A program made the position numbers and the translations under genes. From a virus: a stretch of 53,916 bases of DNA. Below, piece after piece: positions 1 to 8,063 of the stretch. Numbering within the stretch: position 1 is the stretch's first letter; every line of letters starts with the position of its first letter. The notes below the pieces were generated by a model, which was not told where the DNA came from, did no database searches, and saw nothing but the letters and a program-made list of their open reading frames with translations. The stretch is from IMG/VR virus record IMGVR_UViG_3300009181_000096, positions 1 through 53,916 of that record; one strand, given 5' to 3'.

Positions 1-10
1 AAAAAAATAT

Positions 11-39
11 AACCTAAGACTTGAATCTTAGGTTTTTTT
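11..39. terminator. Intrinsic terminator, probably bidirectional
   Basis: A 9-bp stem (11-19 pairs with 26-34) has a 6-base loop, is preceded by seven A and followed by seven T. It can end transcription entering from outside the window on either strand. The loop overlaps the -33 TTG of the next promoter. Confidence 0.75.
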
Positions 40-50
40 ATGTATATTTG
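21..50 (+). promoter_or_regulatory. Host-like promoter, TTG-N19-TATATTTG
   Basis: TTG at 21-23 and TATATTTG at 43-50 match the Bacteroidota primary sigma pattern (TTG, about 19-20 bases, TAnnTTTG). The start codon at 68 lies 18 bases downstream. It should drive the 58-residue gene and the HNH-type gene. Confidence 0.7.
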
Positions 51-67
51 TAAAAAAACTTATTGTT

Positions 68-244
68 ATGTATCAAGAATTATTAGAAGCCACTCTATTA
101 GATATTAAAAAAATAGTATTGGAAACCCCAAATGATAACGAATTAGGTAAAAAAATTAGAGCTTATTTTAATGGGTTACCTAAGATAATGGAAAATTTTA
201 AAGAAAACTTAAATTTTGACGATTCGCATAATAACGGATATTAA
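68..244 (+). CDS. Small hypothetical protein, 58 aa
   Basis: This is an open frame from ATG 68 to TAA 244 directly behind a good host-like promoter; only two bases separate it from the next ATG (247). The product is mostly helical and charged, starting MYQELLEATLLDIKK and ending in an Asp/Asn-rich tail. I do not recognise the family. Promoter placement and tight spacing with the HNH-type gene support a real two-gene early operon. Confidence 0.6.
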   Translation: MYQELLEATLLDIKKIVLETPNDNELGKKIRAYFNGLPKIMENFKENLNFDDSHNNGY

Positions 245-246
245 TT

Positions 247-738
247 ATGTCACAATATAAATTAACATCAGAGATAGTTCCTAGTACTAGCTGGTATAAT
301 AACGTTAGAAGCAATGTGTCAGAAAAAGAATGGGATTATTTAAGAAATAAATCTTATGAATCTGCTGGCAATAAATGTGAAATATGTGGTGATACTGGTA
401 AAAATCAAGGGTTTAACCACGATGTTGAATGCCATGAAATATGGGAATATGATGATAAAAATTATAGACAAAAATTAACTGGTTTAATTTCATTATGTCC
501 ATATTGTCATAAAGTAAAACATCCAGGCCTTGCAAAAATAAAAGGTGAAATTGATATTGTAATTAAACAATTAATTAAAGTTAATGGGATGAATGAAAAA
601 GAAGTTCAAGATTATCTAACTGATGTTTTTAGTCTTTATTTTAAGCGTTCACATTATAAATGGGTGTTAGATATTTCTTATCTTGATGAAACATTAAAAG
701 AATTTAATGAACTACCTTGGTGGAATAAAATGCTTTAA
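247..738 (+). CDS. HNH-like zinc-binding protein, 163 aa
   Basis: Two zinc-type pairs are visible, CEIC (about residues 45-48) and CPYCHKVKH (about 85-93), around a conserved VECHEIWEY block (about 60-68). This arrangement fits an HNH-nuclease-like treble-clef fold, although the catalytic residues cannot be assigned with confidence. A clear paralogue lies at 40645-41277; the two share PST near the N-terminus, KCEIC, GKNQG, ECHEIWEYDD, KL.GLISLCP and the helix after it. Activity is inferred: it could nick DNA or only bind zinc. It is the second gene of a short operon and overlaps the convergent gene by four bases. Confidence 0.65.
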   Translation: MSQYKLTSEIVPSTSWYNNVRSNVSEKEWDYLRNKSYESAGNKCEICGDTGKNQGFNHDVECHEIWEYDDKNYRQKLTGLISLCPYCHKVKHPGLAKIKGEIDIVIKQLIKVNGMNEKEVQDYLTDVFSLYFKRSHYKWVLDISYLDETLKEFNELPWWNKML

Positions 739-1283
739 TCATTATACTTAATGTTTTTCCATGGTATGATTAAATCCTTATCACAAACAATATGCTTTTC
801 TACTTTATAAGACCAATACCAATGCTCTGGTAATTCAATACCAGCATAAAAACTATTATTATTATAAGGGTCTTGTTTTATCTGTGTATTACCATACCCA
901 GAAATCATAATATCATTATTATCTATATAATCTGTTGTTGTATAACCATCTTCATAAGTCACTATTTTTTCATGTTTTTTAACTGGTAACTTATATATTA
1001 TTAACGCATAACCATCATATTTTTTTGCAAATTCAATATCGTTAGTAAACCATATCAATTTATCGGGAAATTTTGAAGCAACTAACATATAATCATTACC
1101 ATATGGAACTAACTCTGGATGTGCTTTAGTATTATCAAATTGATTTCTAAGTCCCCTATATAACGATAATTCAATATCTTTAACTTTAATTTCACTATGA
1201 ATAACTTTACCATGATTCTCAACTTCAAAATCAAAATCATCAATTAAACCTTCCCTTAATAACTTTTTAATAAACTCTTTCAT
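735..1283 (-). CDS. ADP-ribosyltransferase-like protein with capsid-targeting-type leader, 182 aa
   Basis: The start is placed at 1283 rather than the longer ATG at 1307, because a phage-type promoter motif sits at 1286-1295 and the protein then begins MKEFIKKLLREGL, the leader shared by many proteins here. After the leader come LYRGL (R43), then IWFTND..FAKKY (about 77-89) and a beta strand, a spacing that resembles the Arg and aromatic-Thr/Ser motifs of ADP-ribosyltransferase folds. T4 Alt and related packaged ARTs are the functional analogy. The catalytic Glu cannot be fixed; a candidate lies in VEKHIVC near the end. Function is inferred, not certain. Confidence 0.55.
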   Translation of the reverse strand: MKEFIKKLLREGLIDDFDFEVENHGKVIHSEIKVKDIELSLYRGLRNQFDNTKAHPELVPYGNDYMLVASKFPDKLIWFTNDIEFAKKYDGYALIIYKLPVKKHEKIVTYEDGYTTTDYIDNNDIMISGYGNTQIKQDPYNNNSFYAGIELPEHWYWSYKVEKHIVCDKDLIIPWKNIKYND

Positions 1284-1285
1284 AC

Positions 1286-1295
1286 TAATAAATAT
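1286..1295 (-). promoter_or_regulatory. Phage-type (late-like) promoter motif ATATTTATTA
   Basis: This copy of the recurring motif ATATTTAT[A/T] lies only a few bases before the ATG at 1283 and supports that start. Confidence 0.45.
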
Positions 1296-1303
1296 CCCAG
1301 AAC

Positions 1304-1993
1304 TCATAAAAGTTTTGTTCCCTTGATTAAATTATCTGGTCCCCACAGAGGCTGAAGATTAGCCAAACACCAACATAGTTTAAATTCTCTATCATCTGTT
1401 GTTTCGAAATTAAAACTGGCCATCGGTATCTTATGGTCAACATGCCATTCACCATAATTATCCCATGTCATACCTTCGGTGAATTGTTTCTCTAAATGAA
1501 CCATTAGCTCTTCCAATGTATATCCAAGTAATTCAAATGTTTTATTGGTCTTGTTGATGTTACGCTCTTTAAGTAATTGCCATACCGCTGTGCGAGTTCT
1601 AACACCTAATCTATACTTTGGGTCCTCAGCACGTCTTTTACGTTCATAATCACGCTTATATTTATTTACATGTTCTTTATTATCTTCTCTCCAAGTTCCA
1701 TGATACTTTCGTAAGGTTTCACGATTATCAGCTGACCAATCTTTATGGTATTCACTTCGTTTAGCTTTTACTTCTGGTTTTAATTCATATTTTTTTTGTG
1801 CAACTGATTTACCACCAATATTTCTTCGTCCAGACGGTCCCAATTCAACACCATTTTCTTTAAGTGTTCTAATAATTATTGTTTTATGTATTCCCATCTT
1901 TTCACTAATGGTAGTTGAACCAAGTAATTCTTCATTATACATTTTAAGACACTCAGCTAATTGTTCTTGGGTTAATTCTATTTTCCTACTCAT
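1304..1993 (-). CDS. Free-standing HNH endonuclease (homing type), 229 aa
   Basis: The N-terminal 45 residues form a helix-turn-helix-like region for resolving a DNA site. A long basic stretch follows (residues about 65-130), then the HNH block: WHVDHKIPMASF (about 182-193), a CWCLANLQPLW segment and a final DNLIKG. The His-Asp-His start and N-L-QPLW finish are typical of phage HNH homing nucleases. It has its own host-like promoter and sits next to the capsid gene, the usual position for an intronless homing gene. The target is not known. Confidence 0.8.
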   Translation of the reverse strand: MSRKIELTQEQLAECLKMYNEELLGSTTISEKMGIHKTIIIRTLKENGVELGPSGRRNIGGKSVAQKKYELKPEVKAKRSEYHKDWSADNRETLRKYHGTWREDNKEHVNKYKRDYERKRRAEDPKYRLGVRTRTAVWQLLKERNINKTNKTFELLGYTLEELMVHLEKQFTEGMTWDNYGEWHVDHKIPMASFNFETTDDREFKLCWCLANLQPLWGPDNLIKGTKLL

Positions 1994-1997
1994 AATA

Positions 1998-2028
1998 CAA
2001 ATATACTAATAATCGTTAATAAAGTCAA
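1998..2028 (-). promoter_or_regulatory. Host-like promoter, TTG-N20-TATATTTG
   Basis: On the minus strand TTG (2028-2026) is followed after 20 bases by TATATTTG (2005-1998), five bases before the ATG at 1993. The HNH gene is therefore expressed apart from the capsid operon. Confidence 0.7.
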
Positions 2029-2041
2029 GTATTTAAAACAA

Positions 2042-2069
2042 AAAAGGTGGATAATATTATCCACCTTTT
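2042..2069. terminator. Bidirectional intrinsic terminator after the capsid gene
   Basis: The perfect inverted repeat spans 2042-2069 (GGTGGATAAT against ATTATCCACC), flanked by A and T runs. It ends the head-gene transcript just after the capsid stop codon. Confidence 0.85.
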
Positions 2070-2089
2070 AAGTTTTATTTTAGTTACGA

Positions 2090-3928
2090 TTAACGTAATT
2101 CGTTAACATTGAATGTAGGTACACCGTCCACTCTTACATGGCCATAGAACCTATTGTTCACAACTTTTTTAGCGTAACGTGTCATGATACCTTTAACTGG
2201 AGCAAAGTTAAATGGATTGTACATTGTTGGGGTTAATTGTAACGGCACGTATGGTGCGTAGATATAACCAGTATCCAATAATGATTTTCCTTTATGTCCA
2301 ATAACTACTGAGTAAGCTGGTGCATAAGGGTCACGATACACTTGGTAACGACCACTTAAAGTTCCAATTCTTTCAATACCCATGTTGTATTGGTCTTGCT
2401 CTGGGTTAGCATCACTTACGTGGAAATATTCTAAATCATCAAAAATAGCAGAGATTTCAGAAGATACAACGATAAAGTTAGCACCACCTCTAAGAGTAGA
2501 TTTATGTATTTGAGCAGATACTTGATTAACACGAGTAATCAAAGTTTGATTCCATTCTTTTTGAGTATATGGACTTGCAGCGGTAGAAGCTTTTCTCCAA
2601 CCATTGTAATCCCATCTCAATTGCCATGCAGCAGCTTTACGCAAATCTCTAAGGATTTCACGGTCAATCTCAGCAGCAACTTGTTCAGATAACATAGCTG
2701 TTAATTCAGCTTCAGCATCGATGTTGTGGAAAGCACTAACGTCTTGAGCAAGCTCTGGAGACCAAGTAGCTCTTAATTTTCTTTCTTCAACAGCAACAAC
2801 AACTTCGTCTAATTTGAAAGATACTTCTCCCATTTCGGTTTCAAGCTCTAATGTAGCATATTCAGCCCATGCAGCGTTAAAAGTAAATGCAGATGCAGTT
2901 GTAGCAGAAGCACCAACATAACCATCATAAGTAGCAGTACCAGCAGCAGCAGTACCAGTAGCAGTTGTTCCAACTGGGTGAGTCAAGTCTAAAGCTAAAT
3001 AAATAGTACCTGTAGCATCAGTTATAGAATTATAATCAACAATTCCTCTACCATATTTTTGAGTAACAACTCTAAAAGGTACAGATTTGTTTGAAGCAAC
3101 AACTACGTTAGCGTCTCTGTCTAAAATGTTAGCAGTAGTAACAATTTGTAAAGAAGCTAAGAAAGATTCAGTATCCATTTGGTTACCATCAGCACCTGTC
3201 ATTACTTGTTTGTTTGTGTTGTTTGGTGAAAAACCAGAAACGTTAACGATGATTTCTCTTAATGAACCATCAGTAGCAGTAGGCAAAGTACCAGTACCAA
3301 CTACAGGGTTACTAAAATCACCATTAGAATTAAAAGTTAATTTAGGTAAGCTAGCGTGAGTACGGATAGTTAAAGTACCTTTAGAGTTATCAAATAAACC
3401 ATCATTGTAGAAAATATCGTACAAGTTTTTAGCTTCGAAAGGTGTTACAACACATGTTCCAGCAGCTGGCAATACACATGAAGGAATTCCGTTAGATGCA
3501 AATGAAGTGTGTGCAGAGTAAGTAGTACCATAAACATCAGAAGATGCTGTAGAGGTATAATCACTACCAGCAACACCAGCACCGTCAACACGGCTAGAAG
3601 TTTGTGGTACGAAAAAGAATAATTTACCAATTGGCATGTTCATAGCTTGTACAGACACGATGTCGTTAGCTAATAATTTAGAGAAAACACGTCTTACGAT
3701 AGGGAAAACAACTGTTTCAAAAGAACCAGAGTTAGTAGCTGTTGTAGACTCGCTTAATAATGTAGACGCTTGGTTTTCATATAATTGAGCGATGTTTTCT
3801 TTTACGTGACCTCTAAGACCTTCTAAGAAGCCTAAAGAATCCCATTTAGATTGTGTTTCTTTACGGATAGCTTTCATATGGTTTAAACCAATATTTCCAA
3901 CTTGTCCAGATGTTAATAAATGTGACAT
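2090..3928 (-). CDS. gp23: Major capsid protein, T4 gp23-like, 612 aa
   Basis: The N-terminus (LLTSGQVGNIGLNHMKAI, then WDSLGFLEGL) and the C-terminal half (RGGANFIVVSSEI, and a FAPVKGIMTRYAK stretch) are those of T4-family major capsid proteins. The likely maturation cut is after Glu60 in LLSE, matching the L-x-E rule of gp21 proteases; T4 gp23 is cut at residue 65. The middle (about 110-350) is Thr/Ala/Gly rich with a probable surface insertion. It is last in the 17-20-21-22-23 order, with a strong A-rich leader and a terminator behind it, as expected for the most abundant virion protein. Confidence 0.95.
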   Translation of the reverse strand: MSHLLTSGQVGNIGLNHMKAIRKETQSKWDSLGFLEGLRGHVKENIAQLYENQASTLLSESTTATNSGSFETVVFPIVRRVFSKLLANDIVSVQAMNMPIGKLFFFVPQTSSRVDGAGVAGSDYTSTASSDVYGTTYSAHTSFASNGIPSCVLPAAGTCVVTPFEAKNLYDIFYNDGLFDNSKGTLTIRTHASLPKLTFNSNGDFSNPVVGTGTLPTATDGSLREIIVNVSGFSPNNTNKQVMTGADGNQMDTESFLASLQIVTTANILDRDANVVVASNKSVPFRVVTQKYGRGIVDYNSITDATGTIYLALDLTHPVGTTATGTAAAGTATYDGYVGASATTASAFTFNAAWAEYATLELETEMGEVSFKLDEVVVAVEERKLRATWSPELAQDVSAFHNIDAEAELTAMLSEQVAAEIDREILRDLRKAAAWQLRWDYNGWRKASTAASPYTQKEWNQTLITRVNQVSAQIHKSTLRGGANFIVVSSEISAIFDDLEYFHVSDANPEQDQYNMGIERIGTLSGRYQVYRDPYAPAYSVVIGHKGKSLLDTGYIYAPYVPLQLTPTMYNPFNFAPVKGIMTRYAKKVVNNRFYGHVRVDGVPTFNVNELR

Positions 3929-3965
3929 AATTTGTTTTTTTTTTTTGTTTTTGTTATTGTTATTG
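3929..3965 (-). promoter_or_regulatory. A-rich translational leader of the capsid gene
   Basis: The 37 bases between the scaffold stop and the capsid ATG consist, on the coding strand, of AATAAC repeats followed by AAAAAC and a run of about 12 A, then CAAATT and ATG. There is no Shine-Dalgarno sequence. Unstructured A-rich leaders are known to favour initiation in Flavobacteriia. The short peptide gene at 19415 has a nearly identical leader. Confidence 0.5.
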
Positions 3966-5195
3966 TTATTTTTTCTCTACTCTGTTAATTAAATCTAAGA
4001 TTCTTTTAGTAGATGGGTCAACATACGCAGTACTTTCGTTTAATTGTTTTGAAGTACTAGTAGCCGCTTCTTTAATTATTTTGTTATTTACAGACTCAGC
4101 AATTGGTTTTCTAGATTCCAATTCGTTAGCAATAGTTTTGTAAAGTTTTTTTGATTCAACTAAATTTGATACTTCAACATCAAAACGTTTAATAATGTTT
4201 TGTTTTTCAGCTTTAGTTGTTGAATGTTCCATGAATAATCTAGTTACATAAGTAAGATTACTATTGAATACTACTGTTTCTACTAACTGATTTCTAAAAG
4301 TTTTAAGAGCTTTTCTGAATTCTTCATTCTCAGTCTGTAATTTTTTAGCTTCAGTTAATAATGTATTATATTTTTTGGTTGTTTCAGAAACAATTTGTCT
4401 AGCTTTTTGTGATTCTTCCAAAGCTTTTTTAGGTTTTGGAATATGAGCAGAACCAGACCTTTTAGCACCTTGTCTACCAGCATGACCTCTAGTAGCGCCT
4501 AAATTCTCTTCTAACTCCTCTTCTTCCTCTTCTTCAGATTCTTCTTCTTCAGCTTCTTCCTCTTCAGCTTCTTCTTCTTCAGCTTCTTCTTCATTACCCA
4601 TTTCAATTTCGTAATTCATTTCTTCTTCAGCTTCTCCCTCTTCTTCAGATTCTTCTTCAGAATCTTCTAAATCAAGTTCTTCTTCAGCTTCCATTGAATC
4701 ACCCAAAGCACCTTTTTTAACAATGTACTCTCCTGGTTCGGTAATGTTTAAGTGAATTTCATCACCAACAATTTCGATTTCGTCTTCACCGCTTAATTTT
4801 TTGTAAATTGCGAAAACTTCATCATCTGATGCTCCTTTAGTCATATCATACACTCCACCTAACTCATCTGAGTCCATTCCAATTTTTGAATCCATTTCTG
4901 GAGCCACTTCTTCGGAGCCTTCGATATCATCTAATTCTGCATCGTCAGATTCTTCGTCACCTAATTCCATTGTATTGATATCAGCGTCACCGCCTAATTC
5001 TACAGCATCATCAGTTGATTCCAAATCCTCTTCTTCATAATCAGCTTCATTTTTCATAAGCGATTCTTTCACCACACTATCAATTTCTTCTTTAGCAACG
5101 CTACGAAGTATTTCTTTTGTGTTGGCATTTAAAGCAGATTGAATGTTTTTAATATCCAATAACGCTTCTTCAAGTATTGATTTTTTTTCAGCCAT
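3966..5195 (-). CDS. gp22: Prohead scaffold/core protein, gp22-like, 409 aa
   Basis: The protein is extremely acidic, with Glu-rich tracts at about residues 170-230 and Asp/Glu clusters before that, followed by a basic linker and a long helical coiled-coil half (about 255-370). The C-terminus (STKRILDLINRV) is typical of scaffold ends that contact the shell. Sequence identity to T4 gp22 is not obvious; the call rests on composition and on position between the protease and capsid genes. Several L/I-x-E sites would allow digestion by the prohead protease. A motif of the ATATTTATA type lies in the upstream gap. Confidence 0.8.
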   Translation of the reverse strand: MAEKKSILEEALLDIKNIQSALNANTKEILRSVAKEEIDSVVKESLMKNEADYEEEDLESTDDAVELGGDADINTMELGDEESDDAELDDIEGSEEVAPEMDSKIGMDSDELGGVYDMTKGASDDEVFAIYKKLSGEDEIEIVGDEIHLNITEPGEYIVKKGALGDSMEAEEELDLEDSEEESEEEGEAEEEMNYEIEMGNEEEAEEEEAEEEEAEEEESEEEEEEELEENLGATRGHAGRQGAKRSGSAHIPKPKKALEESQKARQIVSETTKKYNTLLTEAKKLQTENEEFRKALKTFRNQLVETVVFNSNLTYVTRLFMEHSTTKAEKQNIIKRFDVEVSNLVESKKLYKTIANELESRKPIAESVNNKIIKEAATSTSKQLNESTAYVDPSTKRILDLINRVEKK

Positions 5196-5327
5196 TTCTT
5201 TTTTTATTTTTTTTAAATTTTATATATTATATATAAATAACAATAGGGTAAACCCCTCATTTGTTAATAAATATGTGTGATTTTAACAAAAAACCAAATT
5301 AAAGTAAAAAAATATCTATAATTCTTA

Positions 5328-6050
5328 TTAATCTAATAAAAATTTATCTAATTTATCATTTAACCCACCTTCAATTAATGGTTTTTTCTTTTGTACGTTT
5401 TCTACATACGGTCTAATTTCTTCAGAACTCCTACCAATCCATGCATCTGGTGTTGAAGGTGCTGTTACAACATCCCAACATATTATCTCAAAATCGTCTT
5501 GTACTATTTGTTCACCATTTTTACCTTCTTTAAGCGAACCAACACCTCTAGATGATACACCTATTTTAATTCTGTTTCTTAATAGATTAGCGACTTCATC
5601 TCCTTTTGTTGATACAATACCATAATTAATATATCCAGGTGTCATTAGTATCTCCATTTTGCCCATAAGTGTATGACCTTCCCACCATGTCTCAACTATA
5701 TTGTGTGATATTCTATCACCAGCAATAACACTAGATTCTGGATGGTCTAATTCACCTACGGCTCTTCTTTCTTTGATTGCTTGTTGATATAACCTATCTT
5801 GTTGTTTTAATATGCTTTCTGGATAAACCCTACCATTACGGTTAAGGATACCATACTTCTGTAATACAACGTATACAATAAGCGGTTCAACAATAGTCAT
5901 TTTGCTACCTGTATCTAATTTTTTTATCTCATTGATAAAAGGTTGATTCCTAGGTTCATCAGGACTAATAAATCCAGCATCATGTTCGATTAAAACACCA
6001 GTCCCTGTTTCATGACGTTTCAATACTTTTAATTCGTTATAATTATGCAT
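5328..6050 (-). CDS. gp21: Prohead core protease, T4 gp21-like, 240 aa
   Basis: Motifs of the T4 prohead serine protease family are clear: GRVYPESIL (about residues 80-88), VGELDHPESS (about 105-114, candidate catalytic His) and IGVSSRGVGS (about 165-174, candidate catalytic Ser), with DVVTAPSTPDA further on. An ATG at 6104 is in frame but lies upstream of the phage-type promoter motif (6067-6076), so MHNYNEL at 6050 is preferred. The enzyme should cleave scaffold, capsid and leader-bearing internal proteins after Glu in L/I-x-E during head maturation. Confidence 0.92.
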   Translation of the reverse strand: MHNYNELKVLKRHETGTGVLIEHDAGFISPDEPRNQPFINEIKKLDTGSKMTIVEPLIVYVVLQKYGILNRNGRVYPESILKQQDRLYQQAIKERRAVGELDHPESSVIAGDRISHNIVETWWEGHTLMGKMEILMTPGYINYGIVSTKGDEVANLLRNRIKIGVSSRGVGSLKEGKNGEQIVQDDFEIICWDVVTAPSTPDAWIGRSSEEIRPYVENVQKKKPLIEGGLNDKLDKFLLD

Positions 6051-6066
6051 ATAGTTTGCGTTTATA

Positions 6067-6076
6067 TAATAAATAT
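6067..6076 (-). promoter_or_regulatory. Phage-type (late-like) promoter motif ATATTTATTA
   Basis: This motif copy lies 16 bases upstream of the protease ATG at 6050 and continues as TATAA. It argues for the shorter start. Confidence 0.5.
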
Positions 6077-6091
6077 GTGTATAAAATAAAA

Positions 6092-6119
6092 AAACCATAA
6101 ACACTAGTGTTTATGGTTT
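6092..6119 (-). terminator. Intrinsic terminator within the head cluster
   Basis: A perfect 28-base palindrome (centre ACTAGT) follows the gene ending at 6138; on the minus strand it is followed by a T-rich run. It separates the upstream portal-side genes from protease-scaffold-capsid. Confidence 0.8.
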
Positions 6120-6137
6120 CTTATTTTTAATCTAGTT

Positions 6138-6584
6138 TTAAATTTTCTTTCTATGAAATTTAAATATTTTATTATTATCAAAAATATCGCTAATTAGCAT
6201 ATTAACGATTTGATTTAAATTATTTATCATTATTTCTGAATTAACTCGTTTTTCTGAATTTAGGAAAAGTGTCATTTCACAATTCATAAAACTACGTTTA
6301 CCGTATTTAATTCCAGATTCTCTAATGTCTAAATCTACAATTGTTCTATCTTTTATAAATTCAGAATTATTATTTTCGTTAAATAAATTATATAGTTTTT
6401 GTTTAACGTTTTTATTTAATTCTCTAATTACTCGATTGTAATTTAATGGCTCTTCACTATTAGGGTCAACCCAAGCTGACATGTTTATGTAAATTGCTTT
6501 TGAATGTTTATTATTTACACTTCCGTAAATAACATTAAAATTTTTAAATGTTGATACTTTTATTTCTTTTCCTGTTTTCATCAT
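6138..6584 (-). CDS. Hypothetical head-region protein, 148 aa
   Basis: I do not recognise the family. The protein starts MMKTGKEIKVSTFKNF, has alternating beta-rich segments (about 15-40 and 90-115) and helices around INNLNQIVNMLISDIF near the C-terminus, and ends with a basic HRKKI tail. It lies between a predicted membrane protein and the prohead protease, a region where T4 carries minor core genes, so a structural or assembly role is possible but unproven. Confidence 0.7.
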   Translation of the reverse strand: MMKTGKEIKVSTFKNFNVIYGSVNNKHSKAIYINMSAWVDPNSEEPLNYNRVIRELNKNVKQKLYNLFNENNNSEFIKDRTIVDLDIRESGIKYGKRSFMNCEMTLFLNSEKRVNSEIMINNLNQIVNMLISDIFDNNKIFKFHRKKI

Positions 6585-6636
6585 ACCTGGTTTTTATTTA
6601 AGTATAATGAAAATATTTTAATATGTCAAGTAGCTA

Positions 6637-6972
6637 TTATAGCTTACCCCACATAGAAATAATTACACCAACAAGTATTTGAACAAACGTTACAATAGCT
6701 ATCGCAGCAACCCAACGATTTTTTTGTTTATATAACTCATCCTTGGCTTCTTTCATTTGATTTGGAGACCATACATCATTAACTCTTTCAATCCATGTAG
6801 TATGTGAAAAAACCCTACTTTCTACACTTTTAACTTCTGTTAGTTTTTGGTTTAATTCATTAAACCTAATGTCCATATCCGTCCTCATTTTATCGTAGTT
6901 ATCATTAAGACGTTCTAATTCTTTAAGAACTAAATTACTATATTCACCCCAAGTGTTTCTGTCATCAGCCAT
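6637..6972 (-). CDS. Coiled-coil protein with C-terminal membrane anchor, 111 aa
   Basis: Residues about 10-55 form a charged coiled coil (LKELERLNDNYDKMRTDM). Residues about 88-107 are a single hydrophobic segment (AAIAIVTFVQILVGVIISMW) followed by GKL. This helix-plus-C-terminal-anchor layout resembles XhlA-type holin partners and other phage membrane tethers. It overlaps no gene but is only two bases from the next start. Role in lysis or head assembly at the membrane is a guess from topology. Confidence 0.7.
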   Translation of the reverse strand: MADDRNTWGEYSNLVLKELERLNDNYDKMRTDMDIRFNELNQKLTEVKSVESRVFSHTTWIERVNDVWSPNQMKEAKDELYKQKNRWVAAIAIVTFVQILVGVIISMWGKL

Positions 6973-6974
6973 GA

Positions 6975-7217
6975 TTAAATGTGTTTAAGTTTATTTAATA
7001 TTGTTGTAATTTTTGAGCACATGCCCTCATAACACTTAATTTTTGATTGAGATGTTTCTAGATTTTCGATATCAGATTTACCATAATCAATAGCTTCTTT
7101 TATTTCTTTAACTATTTCTTTATAATCTTCCGATTCAACATAATCAAAACAAAGTTTCTCGTTTAACTTTCTTAATTTAATTAAATTTTCGCTAGCAACA
7201 GGTTTCATAACAAACAT
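6975..7217 (-). CDS. Small helical hypothetical protein, 80 aa
   Basis: The protein is charged and helical throughout (ENLIKLRKLNEKLCF, then EDYKEIVKEIKEAIDYG). A second in-frame ATG three codons in (7208, MKPVASE) is an equally good start. It is packed in the minor head cluster between the 263-residue core-like protein and the membrane-anchored protein. T4 has small core proteins (gp67, gp68) in this position, but there is no sequence evidence for that link. Confidence 0.65.
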   Translation of the reverse strand: MFVMKPVASENLIKLRKLNEKLCFDYVESEDYKEIVKEIKEAIDYGKSDIENLETSQSKIKCYEGMCSKITTILNKLKHI

Positions 7218-7226
7218 TTTTAAAAA

Positions 7227-8018
7227 TTAACTATTTTTTAAATTATCTTTCAGTTCAATTAATTTAGATATATTTTTATTAAAATCTTCAATAACACTTT
7301 GCTTGTCATTTAATAATTTATCTTTAACTCGCAAAAGTTTATCTTTTACTTCTAAATCTGAATCAGATAGTTTTTCATTTATCAAATCAATACACTCTCT
7401 TATTGTTAATGAATATAATTCTTTTTTTTCTTCATCTGTTGATTCAATAAGAACTTTAAGTATTCTTTTTTCAGATTCATCCAAATCAGCATATCTTTCA
7501 TTATATTTATCAACCATTATATTAGCCAATAAACTAGATGGTAACTCATATGCTTCTACAATCTCTTTAGTTTTGTTGTTTAAAATATAATCAACAACTT
7601 CAGTAGTTGCATCTACAATCGTATCTATATTGTTTGGTGTTTTTTTTGTGAATATAAGTGTAGAGATATTTTGATGTAAATTTTTATGGTTATAATCAAT
7701 ATCTTCTTTTAATAAATCACCTTTATTAGATGATGTGATAAAACTAGATAAATTTTCATTTAACTCAATCATTTTTTTCTTATCAAATTTTGAAAATAAA
7801 TCAATATTTTCTTTAACAAATTGAGTTGCTTTCTCTCTATTAGACTCAATTTTATTTTCTATATTTGATACTACTAAAAATTGAGTTTTTAATATTTCAC
7901 TTTCTTTTACTGTCTTAACGTATTTTTTAAATAACTCAATAGATTTAGCGTCTTTAGTTGCTATACCCTCAGAAATTAAATCATTAAATACGTTTTTTAG
8001 TTTACCAAAATTCTTCAT
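7227..8018 (-). CDS. Helical head-core-like protein, 263 aa
   Basis: It begins MKNFGKLKNVFNDLISEG, a basic amphipathic peptide ending in an I-S-E site, which fits cutting by a gp21-type protease. The rest is almost entirely charged helix and coiled coil, including KVKDKLLRVKDKLLN near the C-terminus. Its position between portal and protease matches the minor core genes of T4. It has its own phage-type promoter motif at 8032-8041. A prohead core or internal protein is the best guess. Confidence 0.7.
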   Translation of the reverse strand: MKNFGKLKNVFNDLISEGIATKDAKSIELFKKYVKTVKESEILKTQFLVVSNIENKIESNREKATQFVKENIDLFSKFDKKKMIELNENLSSFITSSNKGDLLKEDIDYNHKNLHQNISTLIFTKKTPNNIDTIVDATTEVVDYILNNKTKEIVEAYELPSSLLANIMVDKYNERYADLDESEKRILKVLIESTDEEKKELYSLTIRECIDLINEKLSDSDLEVKDKLLRVKDKLLNDKQSVIEDFNKNISKLIELKDNLKNS

Positions 8019-8031
8019 ACTTTATTTTAAT

Positions 8032-8041
8032 TTATAAATAT
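8032..8041 (-). promoter_or_regulatory. Phage-type (late-like) promoter motif ATATTTATAA
   Basis: This motif copy lies 14 bases upstream of the ATG at 8018. Confidence 0.5.
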
Positions 8042-8063
8042 CATTACTTATTTAAAAAAGTGA

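Noticed and set aside
2504-3630. Several open frames of 60-90 residues inside the capsid gene on either strand.
   Set aside because: They lie wholly within the conserved capsid gene, have no promoter or leader and have atypical composition.
5196-5327. The AT-rich gap between scaffold and protease as a replication origin or regulatory RNA.
   Set aside because: It shows only promoter-like AT motifs and no iterated sites or stable hairpin.
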